Source: Chthoniobacterales bacterium
GTDB taxonomy: Bacteria > Verrucomicrobiota > Verrucomicrobiia > Chthoniobacterales > UBA10450
Assembly: GCA_003244145.1 (NCBI GenBank)
Contig: QHBM01000156.1
Span: 1-64,000, forward strand
DNA: 64,000 bases
Direction of reading: 5' to 3'
The notes under the pieces are model-generated. The model made no database searches and had not been told where the DNA came from. It saw only the letters and a program-made list of their open reading frames with translations. The number at the start of each line of letters is the position of its first letter. The first letter of the stretch is position 1. Below are positions 45,097-53,143 of the stretch, in pieces. A program made the translations under genes and the position numbers.

Positions 45097-46466
45097 CAGG
45101 TGCGGCGAAACGGGTGTGCTTCGGTGTTAAAAACAACCTTGTCGAACTCCAAAGCGCTGGGAGCCGCGAAGAGGAGATAGAAATATTTGAATGTCTCGGC
45201 GAGGGCGAAGCTCTCCATCTCGTCGCGTTGTTGTTTGGTGACGATGTCGGAAAGTGCAGCGTAACCGGCTTCGGTGCGACAATACTTAACGAAGTCGTTG
45301 AAGATCGTCTCGCCCATCTGCCGATACTGCTGATCCTTCGTGTAGTGATAAAGGTAGTAGGTCGATTCCACGATCTCCGGACGCAGGTGATAGGTCTTTG
45401 CTTTAACCTCCATCGTTTTGTAATCGATGACTTCCGGTTCGATGCCGTGCAAATTCCACATCTTGAAGGAGGAGGATTGGAGCCGGCGGGCACGCGGCAC
45501 GTCGCCGGAAAGGGCAAGCACGGCCGGGAAGAAGGCATCGAGCGCTCCGTAGGTGGTCTCGGTGCGCTTGCCCGTGACCATGTCCGCGTGGCCGTACCAT
45601 AGTTCGCCGCCGACCTCATCGGCAAGGTATTGATTGATCGCGGGAATACTCGCGTTCCACATCTCGAGGCACTCTTTGTCCCCAAACAAAAGCCAGCACT
45701 TCCAAAGGTATTCGTAGTAGGAATCGATCCCCCCGCTGATGTGACTGTCGTTATCGGTCCACGCGCCGGTTTCGACATTAATGGTGGACCCGACCAGACC
45801 GATCGGCGAACGGCGTTTGTAGGTCTCAACCAGGGCTCGTTTCGCTGTGTCGTAGAAGATCGGCTTGCCCGTCAGTTTACTTAACGCGCCGAATTCGAGG
45901 AGGAGCGTGCCGGTTTCCGCGGGATTCGACATGGGATCGCGGACCTGGCCGGTGCGAAGGTTAACATAGACGTAAGGAAGCCCAGTTGGTGAATTGAAGG
46001 CGGGAAGAAGTCTATTTCCCAAATCTTCGGCCAGGTCCAGCAGGCGTTTGTCGCCGGTGAGTTGGTAGCTCGAAAGCAATCCGCCCAGCAGCCGGATCGT
46101 TATCTCGAAATTCTTGACATAGATGTCGCGATCAAAAGAGAGATCCTTAACGATGAGCGCCTGCGCTTTCGCGGCTTCGGCGTCGAGCTTCATCAAGATC
46201 AAAGTGTCGAGCGCATCGACCGGCGTCATCAAAAGCGATTGCCCATACCAATCGTGCGCGGTCTTGCTCAAAGGCCGCAAGGCGTCATGACCCCACGCAT
46301 AACGTTCGTAATTCGCCCAAGCGTGCAGGAATTCGGCCTTCACGCGTTCGGCGACTGCGCGCGCGTGAGTTTGTTCCCGCGACCGCTGGCATCCCGGCAT
46401 GGCGAACAGCGTCAGGACTGTGAGCAACGACACGGCTTTGGCTCGCGCGGATTTTTTCACGACCAC
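45093..46466 (-). CDS. GH47 class I alpha-1,2-mannosidase, exported
   Basis: 457 residues from GTG 46466. Signal region ends in FAMPGC, a weak lipobox. The whole GH47 pattern is present: WANYERYAWGHDALRPLSK, NFEITIRLLGGLLSSYQL, ETGTLLLEFGALSKLTG, ISGGIDSYYEYLWK with the catalytic Asp, LRPEIVESTYYLYHYT with the base Glu, and VFNTEAHPF with the Ca-binding Thr. GH47 is mainly eukaryotic (ER and Golgi) with few bacterial members. Trims alpha-1,2 mannose, feeding GH92. First gene of the operon. Confidence 0.95.
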   Translation of the reverse strand: MVVKKSARAKAVSLLTVLTLFAMPGCQRSREQTHARAVAERVKAEFLHAWANYERYAWGHDALRPLSKTAHDWYGQSLLMTPVDALDTLILMKLDAEAAKAQALIVKDLSFDRDIYVKNFEITIRLLGGLLSSYQLTGDKRLLDLAEDLGNRLLPAFNSPTGLPYVYVNLRTGQVRDPMSNPAETGTLLLEFGALSKLTGKPIFYDTAKRALVETYKRRSPIGLVGSTINVETGAWTDNDSHISGGIDSYYEYLWKCWLLFGDKECLEMWNASIPAINQYLADEVGGELWYGHADMVTGKRTETTYGALDAFFPAVLALSGDVPRARRLQSSSFKMWNLHGIEPEVIDYKTMEVKAKTYHLRPEIVESTYYLYHYTKDQQYRQMGETIFNDFVKYCRTEAGYAALSDIVTKQQRDEMESFALAETFKYFYLLFAAPSALEFDKVVFNTEAHPFRRTW

Positions 46467-46535
46467 ACAGGTAGGGTCAAACGCCCGGCAGGATGGTGTC
46501 GAGAAGATTTTAGAAAACAGCGCCCGACTTAGAGA

Positions 46536-46610
<75 letters not shown>

Positions 46611-46718
46611 GTCGGAAATGAGGTTCGAGATTATGGACTGCCGCCATTTGGTTGGCAAGTTGATCAAGGAGAATGGACACGCAGCGTCTCCATTCCAAAA
46701 TGCGCGGCGCGCGCGAAG

Positions 46719-47270
46719 TCAGGCCGCGAGCTTGGCGGCGTCTTTGTGCCCGAGAATGCGGACCGTCTGCTGAAGCTGCTCCACTTTGAGCGGCTTTTTC
46801 AGGACAGTGATAGGACCCTTCGACAGAATGCGATCGAGCATTTCGCTGTCGGGATAACCGGTGATAACCACGATGGGCAATTCCGGATCGGCCTTTTTCG
46901 CGGCATCATAGACATCGTCAGCCGGGCCGTCGGGCAATTTCAAATCGAGGAAAAGAAGGTCGAATTTCTGTTTCGCGAGCGCCGCAATTGCTTCCTTCAC
47001 CGTGCCGACCACGACACGGCTGAACCCGATTTTCTTCAGGAAAATCTTGAACAAGCTTTGAAGGCTCTCGTCGTCATCGACCACAAGCACAGTTGGTTGC
47101 CCCGACTTGTCTTCCTTCAAAATGTCCTTGTCGAGCGACGCTTTTTTGATGCGCCAACGGCCACCGATCTGGATGGCCGGGAGCTGGCCGCGCTGCACCA
47201 GATAGTAAACGGTCGGCAACGGAATCCGGAGGTATTTGGCCGTTTCCTTGACCGTTAAGAGGTTATGCAT
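46719..47270 (-). CDS. Excisionase-type HTH fused to a receiver domain
   Basis: 183 residues. Residues 1-50 are an HTH_17/MerR-like DNA-binding domain (LLTVKETAKYLRIPLPTVYYL, GGRWRIKKASLD). A receiver domain follows (about 60-178) with VVDDDE, phosphoacceptor Asp in LFLDLKLPDG and KKPLK. The order (DNA-binding first, receiver last) is opposite to OmpR/NarL-type regulators. No kinase neighbour, so an orphan regulator. Upstream is a 240-base gap with an AT-rich tract (about 47325-47345) likely to be its promoter. Confidence 0.88.
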   Translation of the reverse strand: MHNLLTVKETAKYLRIPLPTVYYLVQRGQLPAIQIGGRWRIKKASLDKDILKEDKSGQPTVLVVDDDESLQSLFKIFLKKIGFSRVVVGTVKEAIAALAKQKFDLLFLDLKLPDGPADDVYDAAKKADPELPIVVITGYPDSEMLDRILSKGPITVLKKPLKVEQLQQTVRILGHKDAAKLAA

Positions 47271-47509
47271 TGGAGAAAAACAGCAACTTGCGCTCCGATG
47301 GGCAAGCCTTTTCGCTATCAGAGCATTATAACATTTATAGTCCGTGTCAATCCTTCATTCCGGTTTTCTCGTTGGAACGGCCTGGGAACGGCCTCGGCGC
47401 ACGACCCAAAAACCGCGGATTGCCCCGCAAATGTCGCGAAACAGGCCGGGGCTCTGGCCTACTTCATCGCTGGACAAGGGGGGAAGCGAGGTGGACTATT
47501 CCCACCTTC
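47271..47509. other. Intergenic region, promoter of the HTH-receiver gene
   Basis: Contains an AT-rich stretch (CATTATAACATTTATAG, about 47325-47341) near the divergent HTH-receiver gene. The rest has an open plus-strand frame continuous with the methyltransferase, but its residue make-up (Arg/Gly/Pro, no conserved block) does not look coding. Confidence 0.4.
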
Positions 47510-48133
47510 ATGAGCGCTCTCTTCTTCAAGCGGTTTCTGCAACGTCCCTTTCAAATCGCTTCGATCATGCCGAGCTCAAAGGCGCTGGTGAAACGAGTGG
47601 CGCGGAAGATGGATTTCAGCCAACCGCGCGTGATCGCGGAGTATGGACCGGGCGAGGGCGTTCACTCCCGCGAGATCGCGCGCCGGATGTCGGCTGATTC
47701 AAAATTGCTCCTGTTCGAGCTGGACCCGGCCTTTTGCCGTGACCTCAAGCGCCAGTTCGCCGGCGACCCTCGCGTCCATGTCGTGAATGGGGACGCGGCC
47801 CGTTTGCCGGAGGAACTGGAGCACCGCGGCATTCCTCATTGTGACTACATTCTTTCCGGGATCCCCTTCAGTATTCTCGAGATTAAAAAGAAACGCGCCT
47901 TGCTCGAGAAAACCTACGAAGCGCTGGCGGATGGCGGCAGCTTCATTATCTACCAGGTCACGAACGAACTCCGGCAGCACGCTACCTTGTTCCATCGCGC
48001 GGACTCGGAGTATTTCCTGCAAAATATTCCACCGATGTTCATCACCGTTTTCCAAAAAACGAACCGGCTGAATGGCCATCGGCGCCCTCTGCGGCGGACG
48101 GCGGAACTCTCCACAAACCATCGCTCGGCATGA
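47510..48133 (+). CDS. SAM-dependent methyltransferase, phospholipid N-methyltransferase-like
   Basis: 207 residues from ATG 47510. SAM motif I VIAEYGPGEGVHSREIARR, then LLLFELDPAFCRDLKRQF and VNGDAARLPEELE; the post-I loop ILSGIPFSIL replaces the NPPY of nucleic-acid enzymes. Resembles bacterial PmtA-type phosphatidylethanolamine methyltransferases. Stop overlaps the fumC start (ATGA). Confidence 0.75.
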   Translation: MSALFFKRFLQRPFQIASIMPSSKALVKRVARKMDFSQPRVIAEYGPGEGVHSREIARRMSADSKLLLFELDPAFCRDLKRQFAGDPRVHVVNGDAARLPEELEHRGIPHCDYILSGIPFSILEIKKKRALLEKTYEALADGGSFIIYQVTNELRQHATLFHRADSEYFLQNIPPMFITVFQKTNRLNGHRRPLRRTAELSTNHRSA

Positions 48134-49548
48134 CGTCCCGATCGACCCGAGTCGAGAAGGATTCCATGGGCGAAATGTCCGTGCCGGAATCCGCGCTCTA
48201 CGGCGCCTCCACTCAGCGCGCGGTCCTCAATTTTCCGATCAGTGGCTACCGATTCCCGCGTCCTTTCATTCGCGCGCTCGGCCTGATCAAGTGGGCCGCG
48301 GCCCAGGCCAATGCCGATCTTGGCTTGCTCGATTCGCATCGGAGCGCATTCATCGTCCAGGCGGCGGAAGAAGTAGTGGAAGGCAAGCTCGACGAGCATT
48401 TTCCGCTCGACATTTTCCAGACCGGCTCGGGCACGAGCACGAACACTAACGCGAACGAGGTCATCGCGAACCGGTCCTGCCAGCTTGCTGGAAAGCCGAT
48501 CGGCGCGAAAGATCCGGTCCATCCGAACGATCACGTCAACATGGGCCAATCCAGTAACGACGTGATCCCATCAGCTATTCACGTTAGCGCGGCCGAACAA
48601 CTTCAGGACTGCCTCATGCCGGCGCTGGAAAAGTTGAATGACGCGCTCGACGCGAAGGCGAAGGAGTTCTGGGAGATCATCAAGATTGGCCGGACCCATT
48701 TGATGGATGCGACTCCGGTGCGGCTCGGTCAGGAGTTCGGCGGTTACGCCCAGCAAATTTCTTACGCGCGCGAACGCGTGCAACGGGCGATCGCGGTTCT
48801 GCAGGAACTTCCTCTCGGCGGGACGGCGGTCGGTACCGGCCTGAACCGGCACCTGGAATTTCCCGCGAAAGTAATGCGGCATCTCGAGCAGCGCACCGGG
48901 ATCAAATTCCGCGAAGCGAAAAACCATTTCGAAGCGCAAGGCTCAAAGGACGCCGTGGTGGAAGCCAGCGGCCATTTGAAGACAGTCGCCGTCAGTCTTT
49001 TTAAAATCGCGAACGACATTCGGTGGCTCGGGAGCGGACCGCGTTGCGGCATCGGCGAAATCCGCTTGCCCTCCACCCAACCAGGTAGCTCGATTATGCC
49101 GGGCAAGGTGAACCCGGTCATGTGCGAAGCGCTGATGATGGTTTGCGCGCAGGTGATCGGCAACGACAGCTGCATCACCTGGTCGGGCGCGAACGGAAAC
49201 TTCGAGCTCAACGTCATGATGCCGGTCATGGCTTACAACCTTCTCGAAAGCATCCGGCTTCTCGGCAACGCCTGCGATGCGTTCTGCGAGAAATGTGTGA
49301 TTGGGATCGAGGCGAACGAAGAGCGTTGCCGCGAATTGGTCGAGCTTTCCATGGCGATGGTTACGAGCCTGGCCCCGAAAATCGGCTACGATCGCGCGGC
49401 CGAGATCGCGAAGGAAAGCGCGAAAACCGGAAAGACGGTGCGTGAAATTTGCCTCGAGAAAAAAGTGCTGCCGCCGGCTGAGCTCGCGCACGCGCTCGAT
49501 CCGATCGCAATGACGGAACCGGGCGGCGAAGGCGCCGCGGGCGGATAA
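48130..49548 (+). CDS. fumC: Fumarate hydratase class II
   Basis: 472 residues. Active-site segments TGSGTSTNTNANEV, HPNDHVNMGQSSNDV, IGRTHLMDATPVRLGQE (catalytic His) and the superfamily signature GSSIMPGKVNPV. Interconverts fumarate and malate in the TCA cycle; oxygen-stable, no Fe-S cluster. Start overlaps the methyltransferase by four bases. Confidence 0.97.
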   Translation: MTSRSTRVEKDSMGEMSVPESALYGASTQRAVLNFPISGYRFPRPFIRALGLIKWAAAQANADLGLLDSHRSAFIVQAAEEVVEGKLDEHFPLDIFQTGSGTSTNTNANEVIANRSCQLAGKPIGAKDPVHPNDHVNMGQSSNDVIPSAIHVSAAEQLQDCLMPALEKLNDALDAKAKEFWEIIKIGRTHLMDATPVRLGQEFGGYAQQISYARERVQRAIAVLQELPLGGTAVGTGLNRHLEFPAKVMRHLEQRTGIKFREAKNHFEAQGSKDAVVEASGHLKTVAVSLFKIANDIRWLGSGPRCGIGEIRLPSTQPGSSIMPGKVNPVMCEALMMVCAQVIGNDSCITWSGANGNFELNVMMPVMAYNLLESIRLLGNACDAFCEKCVIGIEANEERCRELVELSMAMVTSLAPKIGYDRAAEIAKESAKTGKTVREICLEKKVLPPAELAHALDPIAMTEPGGEGAAGG

Positions 49549-49553
49549 GCGTC

Positions 49554-50048
49554 ATGCGCAGGATCACCGCCGCGGCGGCTGTCATGGCGATTGCCTGCAC
49601 GCTGACAAATCTTCGAGGCGCGGAACAAAAACGGATCGATGTGTCGGCCGTTATCACCAGAGCGGACGCCGAAGCCGCACTCGGCGAACCGGTCAAGGAA
49701 CCGCAGCCGCGCAATGGCGAGGGAGCGGATGGCTATTACTCGCGCTGCAATTATTACAGCCAGAATCCAGGCAAGTCGCTGGTTCTGCGCGTGCGCCAGG
49801 CCGCGGCGGGCCAGCTCGAGCCGAAACAGCAACTCGACGCCTTGAGCGCGGGGAACCCGAGGATCAAACCGCTCTCCGGTTTTGGGGACAAGGCCAGTCT
49901 GCTGAGCGGGGGCGGTTCGCGCGAGTTCATGCTTTACGTCGTGAAAGGCAACGCCTTCATCACCGTCGGGATCGGCGGGATCGATGACGAAAAAGCAGCG
50001 CTCGAGAAAACAAAAACGCTCGCGCGAAAGATTCTGAAACAACTCTAA
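49554..50048 (+). CDS. Exported hypothetical protein
   Basis: 164 residues with signal peptide (about 1-22, TNLRGA). Mature part: VITRADAEAALGEPVKEPQP, SRCNYYSQNPGKSLVLRV, GFGDKASLLSGGGSREFMLYVVKGNAFITVGIGG, a pattern seen in small secreted or lipid-anchored DUF3558-like proteins. No assigned function. Five bases after fumC and 21 before the VOC gene, same strand. Confidence 0.65.
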   Translation: MRRITAAAAVMAIACTLTNLRGAEQKRIDVSAVITRADAEAALGEPVKEPQPRNGEGADGYYSRCNYYSQNPGKSLVLRVRQAAAGQLEPKQQLDALSAGNPRIKPLSGFGDKASLLSGGGSREFMLYVVKGNAFITVGIGGIDDEKAALEKTKTLARKILKQL

Positions 50049-50069
50049 ACCGCGCTCTCTCTTTCTCTC

Positions 50070-50444
50070 ATGGTCGCAAACGTCAATGGTCCACAATTCT
50101 CCGGCGGCGCGAACATCGCCATCAAATGCCCGAGCCACACTTACGAACAGACGCTCGCTTTTTATCGCGACACTCTCGGGCTGCCGGTGATCGAGGAAGA
50201 GGCGGATGGCTGCATTTTTCAATTCGGTCCGAATCGGCTCTGGCTCGATCGCGTGCCGAATCTGAGCCATCCCGATATCTGGCTCGAGCTGGAAACGAAC
50301 GACACCGAAGCCGCCGCCTCCTACTTGAAGATCAACGGCGTCCCGCGCCGGGACGAAGTGGAACAATTGCGCGAAGACTTCGACGGCTTCTGGATTTCCG
50401 ATCCGGCCGGAGTGATCCATCTCGTCGTCGGCGACGAAGAATAG
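50070..50444 (+). CDS. Glyoxalase/VOC-superfamily protein
   Basis: 124 residues, one VOC domain: IAIKCPSHTYEQTLAFYRDTLGLPVIEEE, IFQFGPNRLWLDRV and SDPAGVIHLVVGD. Contains candidate metal ligands (His, Glu) but not the full glyoxalase I set, so lyase, dioxygenase or binding function cannot be decided. Confidence 0.8.
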   Translation: MVANVNGPQFSGGANIAIKCPSHTYEQTLAFYRDTLGLPVIEEEADGCIFQFGPNRLWLDRVPNLSHPDIWLELETNDTEAAASYLKINGVPRRDEVEQLREDFDGFWISDPAGVIHLVVGDEE

Positions 50445-50447
50445 AGA

Positions 50448-51326
50448 TCAGTATTCTTCTGATCTCGGCGACAAACTCGGCTTCGGATTTTTCAGCGCGA
50501 GCCCGCGCGGCGTGCGCGGCTCGAACTTATCGGCGATGAGCCAATGCCGTTGCCGGACCGCGTAGAACGGAAATGAGACGACCGTTCTTGCCGTCGCTTT
50601 GCAGCCGCGAAGAAACCGTGGACTGCTCCGAGCCGGCTCCAGATCATAAGTAAACTGGAAGACGGTCACCCGGGCGATGATCCAGAAAAGTTGGCAGGGA
50701 GATTGGAGCGCCGCCTCGGCTTTCAGAATGGAGAAATCGTTTCGGCTCACCCACATTCGCCCGGCGAGCAGGCCAAAGAAGCGCTCTTCGCGCGACTTCG
50801 TGTTTTGCCGCGGCTTGGGTTCGAAGGCCAGCACGTAGGCGCTCTCACCGGCCGCGCTTTCATCCGGCAGCCGTTTCCAATTGTAGCGATCGCGCAGGGT
50901 GTATTTCCGGACCGCTTCCACGGCGGATTCGGCCTGGTTTTTTTCTTTCGACTCTTCGGTGGCTTTCGATTTTTGCGCCGGTGCAGCGGCCGCCGCGCCC
51001 TCGCTGCTTTCTCCCGCTTTGAAAAACGAAAGCTTACCCTCCATTCGTTCGGCGGTGTACTCCAAAGGCCTCGGATCTCCGGGGCGCACGATCGATTGCC
51101 AGGTCCCGCGCGCCAAGACTTTGCCGCTGCCGTCGAATTGGTGCGTGGTGAGGGTTTGATGGTATTGCCATTCGCGCAGCGCGAGGCGCTGGTTTTCGAA
51201 CGCGGCCAGGGCGCGGTCGAAAATCTCGAGCGCCGTCAGTTCCTTTTCCTGCGCGGCTGCTCGGGGCGGAGCCAGCAACGCGAGCAACGCGACAGAGAAA
51301 CCAATCGTCCACGGAAATCGGCGCAT
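50448..51326 (-). CDS. Exported LolA/lipoprotein-sorting-like protein
   Basis: 292 residues, signal peptide cut after PRAAA. After a helix (ALEIFDRALAAFENQRLALREWQYHQTL begins the fold) beta-strands follow, interrupted by an Ala/Lys/Glu-rich linker (about 108-135). LLAGRMWVSRNDFSILKAEAAL is the type of strand pair seen in outer-membrane lipoprotein-sorting families. Specific family not certain. Same strand as the DUF2891 gene, 18 bases downstream of it. Confidence 0.55.
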   Translation of the reverse strand: MRRFPWTIGFSVALLALLAPPRAAAQEKELTALEIFDRALAAFENQRLALREWQYHQTLTTHQFDGSGKVLARGTWQSIVRPGDPRPLEYTAERMEGKLSFFKAGESSEGAAAAAPAQKSKATEESKEKNQAESAVEAVRKYTLRDRYNWKRLPDESAAGESAYVLAFEPKPRQNTKSREERFFGLLAGRMWVSRNDFSILKAEAALQSPCQLFWIIARVTVFQFTYDLEPARSSPRFLRGCKATARTVVSFPFYAVRQRHWLIADKFEPRTPRGLALKNPKPSLSPRSEEY

Positions 51327-51344
51327 CGGGTGGGTGGAGAATGT

Positions 51345-52448
51345 TTACTTCGAGTTGCCGGGCGAAAGGCCGCGCTGCGTGACAAGGTAAACGGCAAAAC
51401 TTCCCAGCCAATGTCCGCCTTCATAGTGCGCGCCGGTTACCGCCGCCAAACCAGCCCGGCGGTGCGCTGCCGTGGTCGCCGCGAGCGCGGGCCGACGTGG
51501 ATCGTCAGCGGTTAATCCGGAGATGATGCCTTCCAGCATCCAGGCGCGGCTCAGGTTTAAGCCATCGAGATGTGCGAGCTTCGGATCGCTCGGATCGGGC
51601 GAGACCGTGACCGGCAGCCAATCGGTCTTGGTTTCGGTCGGGATCCGCGGGAGGAATTCGCGCAGCCATTTTGCGAACTCATTCGGCAGAAGCACGCGGC
51701 GCATCGCGTCCGCTTCACCGAGACAGGGCGAAAGAAAATCCTCGCCGGACGGCTCGTAGCTCATCGCACAATCCTTATCCGCGAGATAGAACGCGCGCGC
51801 CTTTGCAGTCAGCAATTTGGTGAAGTCTTCATTCTTGGTGGCTCGCGCGTAGTCGAGCATCAGGCCGAGTGCGAACGCAGTCTGGTTATGCTCGCCGATG
51901 CGGACCGGATGCGAGAGCTTCGGCAGCCAGATCTTGAGTCGCTCAAGGATCGCCTCTTCGAGCGGACGCAAGTTTGCCACCATCTCGCGCGCCTGCGGAT
52001 CGTCCCATTCGCGCAGCTCCACGATCAACTGAAGCAGCCAGGCCATTCCGTAGGGCCGTTCGAAACTGGCCCGGCCATCGCCGCGCAGATAAGCCGCTTC
52101 CTGTTTCAAATTGTCGGCCGTAAGACTTTTTCGCAGCGCCTCGCGAGCCGGTTTCGCAAACGGCGCTTCCGGGAAAGTTTTCGCCAGGCGCACGAGCAGC
52201 CAATGCCCGTGCACGGACGAATGCCAGTCGTAGCAGCCGTAGAAAGCGGGCGTCAATTTTCTCGGCGGCGCGACGTCGGCATCGCTGTTTAAAGTATGGC
52301 TGATCTTGTTCGGATATTCCTTGCCCACGCAGGCCAGAGCGAGGTTCGCGAAACGTTCCGCGGCCGCGGCGTCGAACTTAGGCGCACCCTCCTCCGCGAG
52401 AACACTCATCGGCAGAAGGAGCAGAATAACGCGGACCAGAATCTTCAT
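51345..52448 (-). CDS. DUF2891-family exported protein
   Basis: 367 residues from ATG 52448 (signal peptide MKILVRVILLLLPMSVLA); the frame is open upstream but that stretch overlaps the divergent cupin gene. Contains GCYDWHSSVHGHWLLVRLA, GEHNQTAFALGLMLDYARA and GEDFLSPCLGEADAMRRVL, the DUF2891 hallmarks, an (alpha/alpha) toroid-like fold of unknown enzyme activity. Confidence 0.88.
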   Translation of the reverse strand: MKILVRVILLLLPMSVLAEEGAPKFDAAAAERFANLALACVGKEYPNKISHTLNSDADVAPPRKLTPAFYGCYDWHSSVHGHWLLVRLAKTFPEAPFAKPAREALRKSLTADNLKQEAAYLRGDGRASFERPYGMAWLLQLIVELREWDDPQAREMVANLRPLEEAILERLKIWLPKLSHPVRIGEHNQTAFALGLMLDYARATKNEDFTKLLTAKARAFYLADKDCAMSYEPSGEDFLSPCLGEADAMRRVLLPNEFAKWLREFLPRIPTETKTDWLPVTVSPDPSDPKLAHLDGLNLSRAWMLEGIISGLTADDPRRPALAATTAAHRRAGLAAVTGAHYEGGHWLGSFAVYLVTQRGLSPGNSK

Positions 52449-52563
52449 TGTGACCGCGAATGTAGCCCAAACACGCCGCTCTGCGATACCGGGCCCAAAC
52501 AAGAACTGCTTGACGCCGCCGGATGCGTCTGGCGATTCTCGAAACCAGAAAGTCCTAAACAAT

Positions 52564-53085
52564 ATGAAACAACTCACTTCTTTCGTGTTATTCGGCGCCG
52601 CCCTGGCGCTTGGTTCGCTTGCATTCGCCGCAGAAGAAAAAACAAAAACGAAAGAGCCGGAGAAATCGACCAGCGTCGCCACGGCCGGACATGTGATGTT
52701 GAATCCGGCAGACCTGAAATGGGCGGACGCTCCTCCCTCGCTTCCAGCCGGCGCCAAGATGGCGGTCCTGGAAGGTGATCCCGGGAAAGCGGGACCGTTT
52801 ACGGTGCGGCTCCAAACACCGGCCGGATACAAAATCCCGCCGCACACCCACCCGACCGCGGAAGCAGTGACGGTCATCTCGGGAACTTTTCATCTCGGGC
52901 ACGGTCCCAAGTTCGATGAAGCCAACCTCACGGAGATGAAGGCCGGCGGCTTCGCGGTGATGCCCGCGGGCATGCAGCATTTCGTCTCGAGCAAGGGCGA
53001 ATGCATCGTCCAGGTTCACGCCATGGGTCCATTCGAGATCAATTACGTAAATCCGGCGGACGATCCGCGGCAGACGAAAAAGTAA
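52564..53085 (+). CDS. Exported cupin-domain protein
   Basis: 173 residues from ATG 52564; signal peptide cut after SLAFAA. Cupin motif 1 PPHTHPTAEAVTVISGTFHLG with two His and a Glu for metal; motif 2 MPAGMQHFV. DUF4437/ChrR-like periplasmic cupin. Precedes the cytochrome gene by 58 bases on the same strand. Confidence 0.8.
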   Translation: MKQLTSFVLFGAALALGSLAFAAEEKTKTKEPEKSTSVATAGHVMLNPADLKWADAPPSLPAGAKMAVLEGDPGKAGPFTVRLQTPAGYKIPPHTHPTAEAVTVISGTFHLGHGPKFDEANLTEMKAGGFAVMPAGMQHFVSSKGECIVQVHAMGPFEINYVNPADDPRQTKK

Positions 53086-53143
53086 GAGCTTTGCCGTTGG
53101 ATCGAAAAGGATCCGCGGCGAATACAGAAAGTCCCCCTGATAG

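Noticed and set aside
47270-47509. N-terminal extension of the methyltransferase frame
   Set aside because: Low-complexity, overlaps the promoter of the divergent regulator; ATG 47510 gives the family N-terminus.
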